The notes below the pieces were generated by a model, which worked only from the letters and a program-made list of their open reading frames with translations, searched no databases and was not told the origin of the DNA. A program made the position numbers and the translations under genes. Positions 1 to 7,543 of a stretch of 20,358 bases of DNA are shown here, in pieces. Within the stretch, counting starts at the first letter, position 1. The number at the start of each line of letters is the position of its first letter. Origin of the DNA: Promethearchaeota archaeon (lineage in GTDB: Archaea > Asgardarchaeota > Lokiarchaeia > Sigynarchaeales > SOKP01); contig JAEOTV010000144.1 of the NCBI GenBank assembly GCA_016839635.1, positions 1-20,358 of the forward strand. The letters run 5' to 3'.

Positions 1-1310
1 TGAAAACAGCTAAGAATGGTAATATTACCAGAGATATGGAGATTGTCGCTCAAAATGAACAAGTAGATGTTGATTTTATAAGGCGAGGTATTAAAGAAGG
101 AAGAATTATTATACCTAAATCCATTCGAAGGAACTTAGATTCTCCTATTGGCATTGGAAAGGGACTTCTAGTAAAAATTAATGCAAATATTGGTTCTTCT
201 AAAACAGTTTGTAATATTGAAGAGGAACTAGAAAAAGCCAAAGTCGCAGTAAAATTTGGGGCAGATACTGTTATGGATTTAAGTACTGGCATTACTGAGG
301 TAAATGTACAAACTATCCGAAAACATATTCTTGCTGAACTAAAGGTCCCTATCGGTACAGTTCCAATATATCAGTCAGCTTTAAGAGCAATAGAAACAAA
401 AGGAGCTATAATCCATATGGATGAAGATGATATGTTTAAGGTCGTAGAAGAACAAGCAAAAGAAGGAGTTGATTTCTTTACCATCCATGTCGGAGTAACA
501 AAAGAAATCGTGGATTATCTAGTCGAGCACCCGAGAACCATGGGAGTCGTCTCGAGAGGAGGTACATTCTTAGCATCTTGGATTCTTGAAAATGAAATGG
601 AAAATCCTTATAATCGTAGATATGATTATTTACTTGAAATGGCTCAAGAATATGATTTCACGTTATCTTTAGGAGATGGTATGAGACCAGGTTGCATTTT
701 TGATTCTACAGATTATGCTCAGATACAAGAATTACTTGAAATTTCTAAATTAGTAAAACGAGCATGGAAAGCAAATGTCCAGGTTATGGTTGAAGGACCT
801 GGTCATATTCCTGCTAATGAAATTGAGAGAAACATTAAATTACAAAAATCTTTGTGTGACGAGGCGCCATTTTATGTATTAGGGCCGTTAGTAACTGATA
901 TAGCTCCAGGATATGATGATCTTGTAAGTGCTATTGGAGGAACAATTGCAGGATTAGCTGGGGCGGATTATTTATGTTATGTAACCCCCTCAGAACATCT
1001 AGGGCTTCCAACAAAAGAAGAAGTTAAAAGAGGGGTTATTGCATCTAAAATAGCAGCTCATGCTGTAAACATTGCCAAATATCGTAAAAGAGCTTCAGAT
1101 TGGGATTATAAAATGGATATTGCCCGAAAAAATTTAGATTGGGAAGGAATGATTAAACATTCCATCGATCCAGATTTAGCAAGAGAAATCCATTATAGAA
1201 ATGGAAATGCTATTGATAATGAAGTTTGTAGTATGTGTGGAGAATTCTGTGCCATTAAACTCTTAAAAGACGCATTAGAAAGTAAGAAAAAGACTAAAAA
1301 ATTGATCTAA
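1..1310 (+). CDS. thiC: Phosphomethylpyrimidine synthase ThiC (5' end outside the window)
   Basis: Radical-SAM enzyme that rearranges aminoimidazole ribotide into HMP-P, the pyrimidine half of thiamine. The sequence matches the ThiC family throughout: an FIRRGI..GRIIIP segment near the N-terminus, SRGGTFLASW, SLGDGMRPGC, VEGPGHIP, LGPLVTDIAPGYDD and a C-terminal cluster motif CSMCGEFC. The three cluster cysteines are C398, C401 and C405 when counted from the ATG at 36, giving CX2CX3C spacing. The frame stays open upstream of that ATG and reads KTAKNGNITRD immediately before MEIVAQNE. This aligns with the usual ThiC N-terminus (..AAKKGIITEEM..), so the ATG at 36 is internal and the real start lies at or before base 1. 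The gene converges on the QueG-like gene, with 8 bases between stops. A thiDN fusion nearby favours thiamine over 5-hydroxybenzimidazole synthesis (the BzaF homologue). Very sure of the family. Confidence 0.96.
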   Translation, partial: KTAKNGNITRDMEIVAQNEQVDVDFIRRGIKEGRIIIPKSIRRNLDSPIGIGKGLLVKINANIGSSKTVCNIEEELEKAKVAVKFGADTVMDLSTGITEVNVQTIRKHILAELKVPIGTVPIYQSALRAIETKGAIIHMDEDDMFKVVEEQAKEGVDFFTIHVGVTKEIVDYLVEHPRTMGVVSRGGTFLASWILENEMENPYNRRYDYLLEMAQEYDFTLSLGDGMRPGCIFDSTDYAQIQELLEISKLVKRAWKANVQVMVEGPGHIPANEIERNIKLQKSLCDEAPFYVLGPLVTDIAPGYDDLVSAIGGTIAGLAGADYLCYVTPSEHLGLPTKEEVKRGVIASKIAAHAVNIAKYRKRASDWDYKMDIARKNLDWEGMIKHSIDPDLAREIHYRNGNAIDNEVCSMCGEFCAIKLLKDALESKKKTKKLI

Positions 1311-1318
1311 GCATCTTT

Positions 1319-1999
1319 TTAGTTTATGCCTAAAGCGTTTGGACACGACTTACGACACAAATTACATCTTTTTAGAGTGTAACCTTTTTCTGTTTTGTAA
1401 ATAGAATGTTGCCTACATGCTTTTTGGTTAACAGTAATCCCATCTAATGCTCCTTGAGGGCAAGAATCAAGGCAGATTTGGCAATCTGTTATACATCCTT
1501 CATAATCTGCAAGAGGATCTCCATCTAAATCAACATTTACTAATACTGCTCCAAGTTGGATCATATTACCATATTTTTCATTTATTAGCATTGTATTTTT
1601 TCCTAAAACACCTAATCCTGCAAGATAACCTGCATGTCTTAGCGATAAAATTGCTCTACCATATGATCTTTCAGGTTCCCAATGCTCATAGGGATCATCA
1701 GATGGAATAGGAACGCAACCTATGTCTAATTCTTCAAACATTTTGATAATTTTCAGTGTCATTGTGTCTACTTCATTAATAATTATTGAACCAAAATGGG
1801 AATAAGGGACTAAATTATTCGCAGAAAGAGGGGTTATAGGGACTTTAATAGCAAAAGTTATTACAGTTTTACATTCTTTATAAATATCTAAAGGGTGAAA
1901 ACCCTTAGGTGCATCATTAAATCTATTAACTGGGGCAAATCCACATAAATCCGCTCCTAACTCATTAATTCTTTCTTTAAATCTTTGAGAATCAATCAT
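1319..1999 (-). CDS. QueG-like two-[4Fe-4S] cluster protein (short form)
   Basis: A 226-residue cytosolic iron-sulfur protein resembling the front part of epoxyqueuosine reductase QueG. The N-terminal 165 residues look like the QueG/reductive-dehalogenase cobalamin-binding region (GADLCGFAPV near residue 15, VITFAIKVP, GRAILSLRHAGYLAGLGVLGKNTMLIN). The C-terminus holds eight cysteines arranged for two [4Fe-4S] clusters: C169-X3-C173-X2-C176-X3-C180-P, then C195-X16-C212-X2-C215-X3-C219-P. The HEAT-like tail of bacterial QueG (about 380 residues) is absent. Archaea generally make archaeosine rather than queuosine, so a queuosine role is doubtful; a corrinoid- or Fe-S-dependent reductase is the honest call. 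The gene lies 58 bases downstream of thiDN on the same strand and may share its transcript. Sure of the Fe-S fold, unsure of the reaction. Confidence 0.85.
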   Translation of the reverse strand: MIDSQRFKERINELGADLCGFAPVNRFNDAPKGFHPLDIYKECKTVITFAIKVPITPLSANNLVPYSHFGSIIINEVDTMTLKIIKMFEELDIGCVPIPSDDPYEHWEPERSYGRAILSLRHAGYLAGLGVLGKNTMLINEKYGNMIQLGAVLVNVDLDGDPLADYEGCITDCQICLDSCPQGALDGITVNQKACRQHSIYKTEKGYTLKRCNLCRKSCPNALGIN

Positions 2000-2057
2000 A
2001 ATGCATAATAGTTGATTTTAGTGGTTAATAAAAGTAGAGATTACTTAATCTTATTCA

Positions 2058-3458
2058 TTAAGATATTGCATCAAGTATTTTCTTAAGTTTTATTATCATA
2101 TCCTTTGAATCTTTACCAAATAACCTAATCATCGGTTCCTTTCCAATAGCCCCCTTATCCCAGATAATGTCAGGAATTCTACCATTTCTCTCTGAACTTT
2201 CTTTAATTAACCATTGCATTGTTGAAAATTCTTTCTTTTTGATATCTTCTGGTTGAGCTTCTCTTACAATTTCCCTTAATTGTAAATCAGTCTTTTTCTG
2301 AAGCATTGAAATCCATTTAAAGTCATATTTCAAGTTCATTACAAAATTAATAGAATTATCAAACTCTTTTGCAGAAAGGATTAACCTAGCAGTATGATCA
2401 GATACACCAAACTTGATTTCTCCAGAAGCTTTTGGAAAACCATTAATAATTGTAATTCTTCCTTCTATCCCCGCAATATTATCCTTTTTAGTAGCATTTG
2501 GAAGTGATCCAGAGATATTCATTCTAACTTCAGGAATTAATTTACTGAAGTCTTTTGATTGAGAGATCTTATTATAAATTTCTTTGATTTGATTAATAAC
2601 TTTCAGTTGTTCATTCGAGAATGTTAAATCTATCATTTTACCATTATCTGGCAATTCGATAAACAATTGAAACTTGTTATCAAAGAAATTTTCCGCTTTA
2701 CCAATAGCTTTCTCTATAGAATAACCCTTAGCTAGGAATGCTGTAATTACAGATGAAAAAACACAACCTGTACCATGAATATTCCCCTTAAAATTTACTT
2801 TTTTTTTCTTGTAAAAAAGAAATTCACTTTTCAGTTGACCATTTATATCTTTGTTAATGAAAACAATATCAGAAATCTCATCATTCTTGCTTTCTATGCC
2901 TTTGATAACGACTGCTTTTTCAATGCTCTTAGAGTCTCCATTAAGATATAATTTATTAAGTAATATTTCTGCGGCTTCCTTTAATTCATCAATATCTTCA
3001 TTTGATACATTCATCAAATTTTTGTTTGAATAGAAAGAAGCTTCTTCTATATTGGGTGTGATTATTTTTACATTTGGAAATAAACTTTTTTCAATTTCTA
3101 ACTCCAAACCTTCACTAGAAAGTCTTTCTCCTGCACTAGCAATTGAAATAGGATCGAGGACAGGATTTAGATTATACTTTTTAATATAATGAACAATAAT
3201 ATCTATTGCTTTAACATCTGGAATCATACCAATTTTCACATATTTTATGGGATAAACTGTTAATATTGCGTTTAATTGATTATCTAATTCATCTGAAAGA
3301 GATTTATATCCAATAAATTTCGTAGCTGTTTGATATGTAATCGCAGTAATTACAGAAAAAGGATGAACTCCACATCTGTCAAAAGTCCTAATATCTGCTT
3401 GAATTCCAGCTCCAGAAGTAGGATCTGCTCCCGCAATTGTTAAACAAAGGGGTTTCAT
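2058..3458 (-). CDS. thiDN: Bifunctional HMP/HMP-P kinase and thiamine-phosphate synthase (ThiD-ThiN fusion)
   Basis: A 466-residue fusion. Residues 1-270 are ThiD, a ribokinase-fold kinase that phosphorylates HMP to HMP-P and HMP-P to HMP-PP. It opens with LTIAGADPTSGAGIQADI and carries the GTGC anion-hole and catalytic motif at 229-232 (C232). Residues 290-466 are ThiN, the archaeal replacement for ThiE, which condenses HMP-PP with thiazole phosphate (GSLPNA, EGRITIINGFPKASGEI, FGVSDHTARLIL, PDIIWDKGAIGKEPMIRLFG). R334 and H355, 21 residues apart, are candidates for the Arg/His pair that I recall as important in archaeal ThiN; this is not verified here. The ATG start matches the usual ThiD N-terminus. 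The RING-TPR gene ends 28 bases upstream on the same strand, and the QueG-like gene follows. A short inverted repeat (CTTAAT 2044-2049, ATTAAG 2057-2062) spans the stop codon. No TPP riboswitch fits in the 28-base gap. Confidence 0.95.
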   Translation of the reverse strand: MKPLCLTIAGADPTSGAGIQADIRTFDRCGVHPFSVITAITYQTATKFIGYKSLSDELDNQLNAILTVYPIKYVKIGMIPDVKAIDIIVHYIKKYNLNPVLDPISIASAGERLSSEGLELEIEKSLFPNVKIITPNIEEASFYSNKNLMNVSNEDIDELKEAAEILLNKLYLNGDSKSIEKAVVIKGIESKNDEISDIVFINKDINGQLKSEFLFYKKKKVNFKGNIHGTGCVFSSVITAFLAKGYSIEKAIGKAENFFDNKFQLFIELPDNGKMIDLTFSNEQLKVINQIKEIYNKISQSKDFSKLIPEVRMNISGSLPNATKKDNIAGIEGRITIINGFPKASGEIKFGVSDHTARLILSAKEFDNSINFVMNLKYDFKWISMLQKKTDLQLREIVREAQPEDIKKKEFSTMQWLIKESSERNGRIPDIIWDKGAIGKEPMIRLFGKDSKDMIIKLKKILDAIS

Positions 3459-3486
3459 AATAATTATAGGTTCAGAAACAATAAAT

Positions 3487-4071
3487 TTATTTACTTTCTT
3501 TTATTCGATCATAAGCCCATTGAGCTTTGTCTTTAAGACCAATTTTCTCGTAAGCTTTACCTAATAACAGAAATCCATCTGGATAATCAAATCTTATTTT
3601 AACTAATTTAAATAAAAAATTTATGGCTAAATCATACCTCCCTTTTAAAAAATTAGCTTTACCCAATAAAAAAAGAATTTTCATATTGTTATCATCGATT
3701 GCAGTTTCACTATATGAATCTAAAAGTTTATCAATAGCTTCATTATAATTTTCCTCTTCAATGAGCTTTTCAATTGTTTCAATAAATTTTAGAAATACTA
3801 CCTTATTAGCAACTTCTTGCACTTTTTTCATTGATTCTCTATGCAATTCCTTATCTAAGGCATCCTGTTTTTCTTTTTCTTTTTCTTCCTTATAATCTTT
3901 GAATTGATCAATTATATTTTGAGGATATGGCTCACTACATAATGGACAATTTTGCGAATGTAATAACCATTCAGCTAAACAGGTTTTGTGAACAAGATGT
4001 AAATTATTACAACTTTTGAAAGAATCTGTGTTTTCATTTATATTTAAATGGCAGATTATGCAAGAGGGCAT
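3487..4071 (-). CDS. RING-H2 finger protein with C-terminal TPR repeats (candidate ubiquitin E3 ligase)
   Basis: A 194-residue soluble protein. The N-terminus is a complete RING-H2 finger: C4-X2-C7-X13-C21-X3-H25-X2-H28-X2-C31-X10-C42-X2-C45. It has the E2-facing Trp (W35) in CLAEWLLHSQNCPLC, the pattern typical of eukaryotic RING-H2 E3 ligases. Residues 56-90 are highly charged and probably form a coiled coil. Residues 95-194 read as about three TPR units, the clearest being ILFLLGKANFLKGRYDLAIN (from residue 132) and GFLLLGKAYEKIGLKDKAQ (from residue 166). This gives a RING plus substrate- or partner-binding TPR layout. RING proteins are known from Asgard archaea and from ubiquitin-like clusters in other archaea, but no ubiquitin, E1 or E2 gene lies in this window. 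The start ATG has GAGGA (minus strand, 4081-4085) nine bases upstream. It is the first gene of a minus-strand run with thiDN. Ligase activity is inferred. Confidence 0.88.
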   Translation of the reverse strand: MPSCIICHLNINENTDSFKSCNNLHLVHKTCLAEWLLHSQNCPLCSEPYPQNIIDQFKDYKEEKEKEKQDALDKELHRESMKKVQEVANKVVFLKFIETIEKLIEEENYNEAIDKLLDSYSETAIDDNNMKILFLLGKANFLKGRYDLAINFLFKLVKIRFDYPDGFLLLGKAYEKIGLKDKAQWAYDRIKESK

Positions 4072-4117
4072 TGTGTATTATCCTCGTTTTTTGAAAGATT
4101 CAACATTTTTCATTTAG

Positions 4118-4126
4118 TATAATAAA
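4118..4126 (-). promoter_or_regulatory. Candidate TATA box for the RING-TPR/thiDN run
   Basis: On the minus strand this reads TTTATTATA. Transcription would start about 25 bases downstream, near 4096, leaving a leader of roughly 25 bases that contains the GAGGA ribosome binding site. Such AT-rich boxes arise easily by chance in this DNA, so this is tentative. Confidence 0.4.
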
Positions 4127-4140
4127 TTAAAAATACTAAC

Positions 4141-4180
4141 TATTTTTAAGAATATCGAAGTCGAAACTTCCTTAAAAATA
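4141..4180. promoter_or_regulatory. Nested 40-base dyad between divergent promoters
   Basis: Perfect 10-base arms TATTTTTAAG (4141-4150) and CTTAAAAATA (4171-4180) enclose a second perfect stem, GAAGT (4157-4161) and ACTTC (4166-4170), around a CGAA loop. It sits between the TATA-like box of the RING-TPR gene and that of the first GTPase gene, just upstream of both. This fits a shared operator or regulator site; an RNA hairpin is the alternative. Confidence 0.6.
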
Positions 4181-4181
4181 A

Positions 4182-4190
4182 TATATAAAA
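4182..4190 (+). promoter_or_regulatory. Candidate TATA box for the first roadblock-GTPase gene
   Basis: TATATAAAA lies directly downstream of the 40-base dyad and about 70 bases before the ATG at 4260. Expected initiation is near 4212, leaving a leader of about 45 bases with a weak AAAGGG motif (4243-4248) ahead of the start. Confidence 0.5.
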
Positions 4191-4259
4191 ACAATTATTA
4201 TTATTATAAGGTTAAATACATTTTTGTGCTATTATAGTTTATAAAGGGTAGAAAGTCTT

Positions 4260-5846
4260 ATGTCAATAAATAGAAATGAGCTTTTCACTGAATTATTCAG
4301 CCAATTCTTAGATGTTAATAATGATGTTGAAGCAGTTATAGTAAGTGATAAGCAGGGTTTAGTTATTGCAGGGGAAAAAAGAAGCAACGTAGATATGGAA
4401 ATCGTATCAGTGTTAACTTCCATAATTAACCCAATCATCGAACGGATTCGCGATGAATTCATGTTCAAAAAATTCGGGACTGCGAGCTTTGATACAGAAT
4501 TCTATAGGCTGTTATTCATTTCCTTGGATGAACAAAGAACATTAAGCGTTGTTTTGAATAATTTAGCATCTATCGATAAAGCATCACCATATGCATATCT
4601 ACTTGCTGAAAAATCTGTTCAAATACTTAACGCGATGGAGGGTGATTACATACAGCTAAATATTCCTAGCTTTGAATACGAAACAGATGAAACTGCTTAT
4701 TCTGACAGGTTGAGAAATCAAATTTACCAAATGCGGTTAGATCAAGGTGGATTATATCGTTTCAAATTTGTTATTATTGGAAATCATGAAGTAGGAAAAA
4801 CTAGTCTTGTTAGAAGATTTGTAGAAAATAAATTCTCTCACGATTATCGAGCTACTATCGGGCTCAATATTTTATCGCATTCAATTGAATTCTTTGGAAA
4901 TAACATTATCTATAGCTTGTGGGACGTGGGGGCTCAGCAATATTTCAAGCGCTTCAGACAGACTTACTACTTAGGTACGCAAGCAGCATTTATAGTTTTT
5001 GATCTCACTAATAGGAAATCCTTTGAAAGTGTTAAGGAATGGTTTAAAGAATTAGAGGATTTTATAGGAGGAAGAGGGATTCCAATAATCATAATTGGAA
5101 ATAAAACGGACCTTAAAGACCAAAGAGCTATAGATTATGAAGAGGGAGTTAAATTAGTTAATGAATTATCTGACAAACCAAATATCAAAATATCTTATAT
5201 TGAAACTAGTGCATTATCAGGAGAAAATGTAGAAGATGCATTTACATTAATCGCCTATCATTATATCTCTAAAAGTAAAGAAGATGAAGAAGAAAGAGTT
5301 AAACAAGATTTAATAGAAGAACTCAATTCAATCTTAAAAGAAAGAAAAGTAATAGGTGAAATTTTAGACCCATTATTAACTTTAACCGTAATTTCAGAAA
5401 ATGAATTCTGGAGCCCTGGTTTGCAAATTCTTTCAGAAATCAATGATTTAAATGAGTGTGAAAAGATTAAAGACAATAGAGAAGAGAAAATCTATAAATT
5501 CTCAAATGGAGTGATCCTAAAAAACTATCTTTACCATAATTTTGAAGTTTTTGATTCTGATGGAGTGTTTTGCATTTTTGACGCTCGAGATAAAGATCAT
5601 ATAGATCCAAATTGGAAAGATGTTGTTGTTAAAATTATTAATGATATTGAAAAGAATAAGGTTGTATTGATTGGGATTCGGGTTTCAGATAGAAGCGATT
5701 GGTCAGCTATTATGGAAGAATTTAATGTAAACGAATTACTAGAACAAAAGATGGTATCCTTACTATTTTTTAAGCTAGGACTCGAATATCGATTAGAAAT
5801 ATATGATCAGCTAAAGGTCATGTTAAATACAATAAAGTATCTTTAA
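4260..5846 (+). CDS. Roadblock/LC7-Ras-like GTPase fusion protein, copy 1
   Basis: A 528-residue soluble protein with three parts. Residues 5-125 look like a roadblock/LC7 domain (helix, then VEAVIVSDKQGLVIAGE, then strands around RLLFISLDEQRTLSVVL). Residues 167-337 are a Ras/Rab-type GTPase with G1 GNHEVGKTS (K180, T181), G2 T199 in RATIG, G3 WDVGAQ (D222, A225, Q226), G4 NKTD (281-284) and G5 ETSAL (315-319). In G3, alanine replaces the glycine equivalent to Ras Gly60. Residues about 345-528 form a C-terminal domain I do not recognise, with WSPGLQI, GVFCIFDARDKDHIDP and LLFFKLG. There is no prenylation motif, signal peptide or membrane segment. In bacteria the roadblock protein MglB is the GAP of the GTPase MglA, so this may be a cis-regulated switch; that is inference. 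A close paralogue follows 128 bases downstream. Family call firm, role unknown. Confidence 0.93.
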   Translation: MSINRNELFTELFSQFLDVNNDVEAVIVSDKQGLVIAGEKRSNVDMEIVSVLTSIINPIIERIRDEFMFKKFGTASFDTEFYRLLFISLDEQRTLSVVLNNLASIDKASPYAYLLAEKSVQILNAMEGDYIQLNIPSFEYETDETAYSDRLRNQIYQMRLDQGGLYRFKFVIIGNHEVGKTSLVRRFVENKFSHDYRATIGLNILSHSIEFFGNNIIYSLWDVGAQQYFKRFRQTYYLGTQAAFIVFDLTNRKSFESVKEWFKELEDFIGGRGIPIIIIGNKTDLKDQRAIDYEEGVKLVNELSDKPNIKISYIETSALSGENVEDAFTLIAYHYISKSKEDEEERVKQDLIEELNSILKERKVIGEILDPLLTLTVISENEFWSPGLQILSEINDLNECEKIKDNREEKIYKFSNGVILKNYLYHNFEVFDSDGVFCIFDARDKDHIDPNWKDVVVKIINDIEKNKVVLIGIRVSDRSDWSAIMEEFNVNELLEQKMVSLLFFKLGLEYRLEIYDQLKVMLNTIKYL

Positions 5847-5974
5847 TTACTAACAGTCGTGAAATTATACAGAGAAAAGAAGATAACTGGCAATTAATAA
5901 TCAAGAATAAAAATACCTATAACATATTTATTATAAATAAGTATACGAACAAATCATTATATTATTTAAGAGTA

Positions 5975-7543
5975 GTGAATCTATTGCCATTACAAAAAAA
6001 TAAGCTATTCAAAGAATTATTTAACAAGTTCTTAGAAAGTAATAAAGAAGTAGTAGCTATTATTATATCAGATGTAGAAGGTTTGATTATTGCTGGAGAA
6101 AAGAGGAAGGATATTGACATTGAATTAGTTTCTGTCTTAACCACAATTGTCAATCCTATATTAAGTCGTATGCGAAATGAATTTGATTTTCAAAAATTTG
6201 GGAATGCCAGTTTTGATACGGAAGATTATCGCCTTTTATTTATCTCCATTGATGAAGAACGAATTTTAAGTATAGTTTTAGAAGGTTTTGCTTCAATTGA
6301 AAGTATGTCTCCATATGGACTTTTCCTTGCTGAAAAAACAGCCCAAATTATAACTGCTGAAGAAGGAGATTTAATTCAAGTTTCAATTCCAAACTTTGAG
6401 TACGAAGCTGGAAATGTTGATAGGCTGAAAAATCAATTATATCAAATGCAATTAGGATTAGGTGGTGAGTATCGCTTCAAATTCGTAGTTTTAGGTGATC
6501 ATGAAGTAGGTAAAACCTCTATTATCAGAAGATTTGTAGAAAAAAGATACACTATTGATTATAGGGCAACTATTGGTCTCAATGTATTATCTCATGAATT
6601 CGAATTTTTTGGAAATCAAATTGGCGTTACTCTTTATGATATAGGTGCTCAAAAATTCTTCCGTCGTTTTCGTAAAGTCTATTATTCGGGAGCTCAGGCA
6701 ACTTTCATTGTATTTGATCTTACAAATCGAGAGTCATTTGATCACATTAAAAGCTGGTATGATGAATTGAAGCTTTTTACCCCCAGAGAGGATATTCCTA
6801 TTGTAATAATTGGAAACAAAACTGATTTAACTGAAGAAAGAAAAATTTTCTATCAGGAAGGGGCAAGATTAGCTAATAATTTATCCCAGAGTGAAAAGAT
6901 AAAAATTTCATACATTGAAACTAGTGCGTTAAATGGTAGCAATGTAGAAGATGCCTTTAACTTAATTTCATATCATTATGTAATGAAAAGCAAAGAGATC
7001 GAAGAAGGAAGACGTGGTGATATTTTACTTGATGTAATTAATTCAATATTGAAAAAGAAAATTGTTTTAACCTTATCTTTAATAACAGAGAATTTACAAT
7101 GGAGTCCTGGATTACAGATCATAACGAATATTAAAAAATTAGGAAATAAATCTTTGATAAGAGACTATGATGATGAGGAAGTTTATCAGTTTACAAATGG
7201 TTTGATTTTAAAACAACATCAATATTCTGCTATTGATGATCTTTCCAGTTCTGATGGAATTTTTTGTATTTTCGATGCCCGAACCAAAGAAACTATAGAT
7301 CCAAAGTGGAAAGATATAATAATAAAAATCATAGACAATTCAAAAGAAAATGGAGTAATTTTAATTGGAATTAGAGCTTCTGAGAGTAGTAATTGGTCTG
7401 AGATAATCGAAGAATTAAACATTGATGAATATCTTGAAAAAAAATTGGTGGATCTCTTATTTTTTAGAATTAGCACGGATTTCAGGCTCGATATATTTGA
7501 TCAATTGAAAGTAATGCTTTCTGCTATAGATAATAAATATTAA
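5975..7543 (+). CDS. Roadblock/LC7-Ras-like GTPase fusion protein, copy 2
   Basis: Paralogue of the preceding gene with the same three-part layout: roadblock/LC7 (about 8-125), GTPase (167-337) and the same unrecognised C-terminal domain (about 345-522). Counted from the GTG at 5975, the motifs are G1 GDHEVGKTS (K180, T181), G2 T199, G3 YDIGAQ with alanine at A225, G4 NKTD (281-284) and G5 ETSAL. The shared C-terminal signature includes WSPGLQI, FCIFDAR, IDPKWKD, LIGIRAS and DQLKVML. No ATG is available near the start. GTG at 5975 is possible, but TTG at 5984 gives MPLQKNKLFKELF, which aligns residue for residue with MSINRNELFTELF of copy 1. The bases before it also resemble the copy 1 leader, so TTG 5984 is the better start. 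A TATA-like stretch (TTTATTATAAATA, about 5928-5940) could drive it separately. Tandem duplication is clear; function is inferred only from domains. Confidence 0.92.
   Translation: MNLLPLQKNKLFKELFNKFLESNKEVVAIIISDVEGLIIAGEKRKDIDIELVSVLTTIVNPILSRMRNEFDFQKFGNASFDTEDYRLLFISIDEERILSIVLEGFASIESMSPYGLFLAEKTAQIITAEEGDLIQVSIPNFEYEAGNVDRLKNQLYQMQLGLGGEYRFKFVVLGDHEVGKTSIIRRFVEKRYTIDYRATIGLNVLSHEFEFFGNQIGVTLYDIGAQKFFRRFRKVYYSGAQATFIVFDLTNRESFDHIKSWYDELKLFTPREDIPIVIIGNKTDLTEERKIFYQEGARLANNLSQSEKIKISYIETSALNGSNVEDAFNLISYHYVMKSKEIEEGRRGDILLDVINSILKKKIVLTLSLITENLQWSPGLQIITNIKKLGNKSLIRDYDDEEVYQFTNGLILKQHQYSAIDDLSSSDGIFCIFDARTKETIDPKWKDIIIKIIDNSKENGVILIGIRASESSNWSEIIEELNIDEYLEKKLVDLLFFRISTDFRLDIFDQLKVMLSAIDNKY

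Noticed and set aside
36..38. ATG at 36 as the thiC start
   Set aside because: The same frame continues upstream with residues matching the ThiC N-terminus, so this Met is internal.
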